This document shows, piece after piece, positions 62,335-64,000 of a stretch of DNA of 64,000 nt. The translations under genes and the position numbers were made by a program. The number at the start of each line of letters is the position of its first letter. Within the stretch, counting starts at the first letter, position 1. The stretch comes from Chloroflexota bacterium (GTDB taxonomy: Bacteria; Chloroflexota; UBA11872): contig JAPOXD010000019.1 of the NCBI GenBank assembly GCA_026707285.1, forward strand, positions 117,786 to 181,785. Direction: 5' to 3'. The notes beneath the pieces were generated by a model. It was given only the letters and a program-made list of their open reading frames with translations. It was not told where the DNA came from and did no database searches.

Positions 62335-63422
62335 TCAGGCCGCCGCAGGCGCCTCGGTGCCGTGGCGCAGCACCGCCCACAAGTAGCCTGCCAGTTTGCG
62401 GGCCACCGCGACATTGGCCACCACCGAGGACTTGCCGGTGGCGGCGATGGAGCCGCGCTTGGGCGCGATCGGCGAGCGCCACCGCCCATCCCGGCTGGCG
62501 CTCGCACCGCTGGCGGAGCGCCCGGCCGACACGCGGCGGGTGACGATAGTGCCACGCGCTCTCGACGAGCAGGCGCCGGACATGCGTGTTGCCGGTCTTC
62601 GTGATCGGCCCCCGCCGTTGGCGCGTCCCGCTGCTGTGCTCACTCGGCGTGAGCCCAAGGTAGGCCATCAGCTGCCGCGCACTGCCAAAGCGGGTCACCT
62701 CACCGAGCTCGGCCAGCACCGTCAGCGCCGTCGCCGTGTCCACGCGGATGCCGCGCAAGAGCCCCACCGCTTCCCGGTAGGCGTCGCTGGCGGCTTGCTG
62801 CCCGAGTTCCGCCTCCAGCGTGGGCAGCCGGTCCTCCACCGCCTCGAGCGCGCGCAGGTAGTCGTCGAAGGTGGCCTGCGCGGCGGGGTGCGCCAACCGC
62901 AGCGTCAGCAGCCAGCGGCGATGGCGCTGCGTCCAGTGGCGACTTTCGTAGGCGAGGCCGCGCGGTAGCAGCAGCTTCGGCAGGCGGTGGCGCGCCCGCG
63001 TGCGGTCAGCCACGGCGTCCTCACGCGCCCGGCAAGGGTCGCGCACGGCCTCCTGCTCGCTGGTGGGCGGATGCACCTCCGTCAGCAGGTCCGCGCGCAG
63101 TAACTCGGCCAGCTGCCGCGCGTCGCGCCGGTCGGTCTTCACCCGGTCGCCGGGCCGGCGCGGGATCAGCGCCGGGGCAATCACGCGACACGCGACGTCC
63201 TCGGCCTCCAACTGGCGCTGCAGCGCGAAGCCCGCCGGCCCGCCTCGTAACACGCCACGACCGGACCCTCGGCGTCGCGCCGTAGCGGCCGGGCCAGCCG
63301 CTTCACGGCCCGGTCTTCATTCGCCACCTGCCATTCTTCGGCGCGCACCGCTCCCGGCCGCAGGAACGGCACACGGATCGTCCGCCGTGTGCGTCCATCC
63401 CGGCGTATGTGGTAGTCATCAT
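62335..63422 (-). mobile_element. IS110 family transposase, frameshifted
   Basis: From ATG 63422 (AAAGGAG upstream): TTTYAGMDAH carries the first Asp of the DEDD site; KTDRRDARQLAELLRADLL and the Transposase_20 region GSARQLMAYLGLTPSEHSSG, GPITKTGNTHVRRLLVESAW with the Ser of the second site are present. To follow homology one must change frame three times: after MDAH (one base lost), at CYEA/GPAGF (one base lost), and near 62450 before ANVAVARKLAGYLWAVLRHG. So the enzyme is inactive as read, unless the changes are assembly errors. It lies beside the methyltransferase relic. Confidence 0.85.
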
Positions 63423-63611
63423 CGTGACCGGCTCCTTTCGCATGCGGCTCTACAGCCTTGCGTCTGTAACCCGCGAGTTTGCGAACTCGGAGCCGGTCAC
63501 TCCATACGGTCTAGACGCGTGCGCCGGAGTACGATTCCGCCCAGGAGGCGCGATACTAGCTGGGCGAGACTGGCGGTGATGGACGGCACACGATCAGACA
63601 AGGGCTAGCAG
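63423..63611. other. Non-coding region 5' of the IS110 transposase (candidate bridge-RNA region)
   Basis: 189 bp before the transposase start. In part of the IS110 family this end encodes the bridge RNA. A hairpin CGAGTT-TGCG-AACTCG at 63474-63489 is the clearest structure. Whether this element belongs to the group with the RNA on this side is not known, so this is only a suggestion. Confidence 0.3.
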
Positions 63612-63752
63612 GTGAGAATCGCCTCGGACCCGAGCATCGATGCGGTGACCACGCCGGTCGAGCACACGGCGTTGCTTGAGAAGCTGGCCTGCGAGGCTTC
63701 CGCCCAGGCCGCGCGGATTCTCCAGGATCTCGGGAGCCGCGGTGACGAATAG
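63612..63752 (+). CDS. Small ORF, 46 residues
   Basis: GTG 63612 to TAG 63750-63752: VEHTALLEKLACEASAQAAR and ILQDLGSRGDE, a helical, acidic peptide with codon use like the region. No family recognised. It precedes the next gene by 43 bp on the same strand, and may be its small partner or leader. Confidence 0.45.
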   Translation: MRIASDPSIDAVTTPVEHTALLEKLACEASAQAARILQDLGSRGDE

Positions 63753-63795
63753 CCGCTGGCAGGGACTCGGCGATCGCCTGCGGGGGAGGGTGCGC

Positions 63796-64000
63796 GTGAC
63801 GTGTTCGGCGTGCGGGTTCCTCACATCCGATTTGGGTGAGGAGTTTCGGGAACTGTCCCATGGCGCACGCCGCAGCTACCGCGACCGCTACCTGAATCGC
63901 CTTTTGCGCTGCTTTCGCCAGGTGCCGGAGTTTGACCCAGCGGCTCTTGACCTCGAGCGCCACTGCCGTGAGTACGTCGCCTATCAGCAGGGTGACACCC
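63796..64000 (+). CDS. Partial gene running off the window, CxxC-containing protein
   Basis: GTG 63796 with GGGAGG six to seven bases upstream; 68 codons are visible, TCSACGFLTSDLGEEFRELS, then GARRSYRDRYLNRLLRCFRQ and FDPAALDLERHCREYVAYQQ. The N-terminal CSAC looks like half of a zinc knuckle and the rest is helical and charged. No family is identified. The 3' end is missing because the window stops. The frame is certain, the product unknown. Confidence 0.6.
   Translation, partial: MTCSACGFLTSDLGEEFRELSHGARRSYRDRYLNRLLRCFRQVPEFDPAALDLERHCREYVAYQQGDT

Overview
The window is 64 kb of mostly GC-rich bacterial DNA with dense, often overlapping genes and many GTG starts. The gene mix includes Gfo/Idh/MocA oxidoreductases, creatinase-type M24 proteins, phytanoyl-CoA-type dioxygenases, xylose-isomerase-like proteins, a DMGDH/DmdA-type pair, a lone branched-chain amino acid binding lipoprotein and cytochrome c lipoproteins. 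Together with short inverted repeats scattered between genes, this suggests a marine or sponge-associated Chloroflexota-like organism (SAR202-type). That assignment is an inference from content; no rRNA or other marker gene is present.

Region 1 (1-16.3 kb) is accessory metabolism: a rhodanese, a Lon-like protein with an intact protease dyad but an eroded ATPase, a DUF3179 protein read through an in-frame TGA (probable selenoprotein, Sec in place of the first Cys of CPLC), a cytochrome P450, two acetyl- or methyltransferases, a tandem pair of small membrane proteins, a sialidase-like protein, a PhyH dioxygenase, and an aldo/keto reductase - M24 - racemase run. Region 2 (16.8-37 kb) has a three-gene oxidoreductase/sugar-isomerase operon with touching or overlapping genes, a substrate-binding lipoprotein, two cytochrome c lipoproteins, a lipoprotein cyclophilin, a DmdA-like aminomethyltransferase beside a DMGDH-like FAD-GcvT fusion, a second PhyH, an NCS2 permease with an extra C-terminal domain, an amidohydrolase and a 2-hydroxyacid dehydrogenase. 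Intergenic gaps here carry several families of short palindromic repeats.

Region 3 (35.9-46.8 kb) starts with an overlapping operon of a TM0106-type nuclease-helicase, an ADP-ribosylglycohydrolase and an unknown protein. It then has two tandem secreted proteins with an inactivated trypsin-like domain; their middle 1.42 kb appears identical while both ends have diverged, as expected for gene conversion. An ArsR-type regulator with two copies of an inverted-repeat operator drives a VOC protein. About 120 bp around the start of the nuclease-helicase gene recur as an imperfect direct repeat at 46.7 kb.

Region 4 (46.8-64 kb) is a defence and mobile-element island. On the minus strand, a promoter at 56.1 kb appears to read half-HsdS, HsdM, HsdS, a TIR-domain protein, MntA, HepT, HsdR and a YgjP-like metallopeptidase. 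From the TIR gene to the peptidase every junction overlaps by a few bases, so a HEPN/MNT toxin-antitoxin pair and a TIR effector are embedded in a type I restriction-modification operon. Beyond the 3' half of a tRNA-Leu (possible att scar) lies a lower-GC 1401-residue protein with a GHKL/sacsin-like ATPase domain and a C-terminal HNH nuclease. It is followed by a decayed DNA methyltransferase, a frameshifted IS110 transposase and the start of a gene with a CxxC motif that runs off the window.
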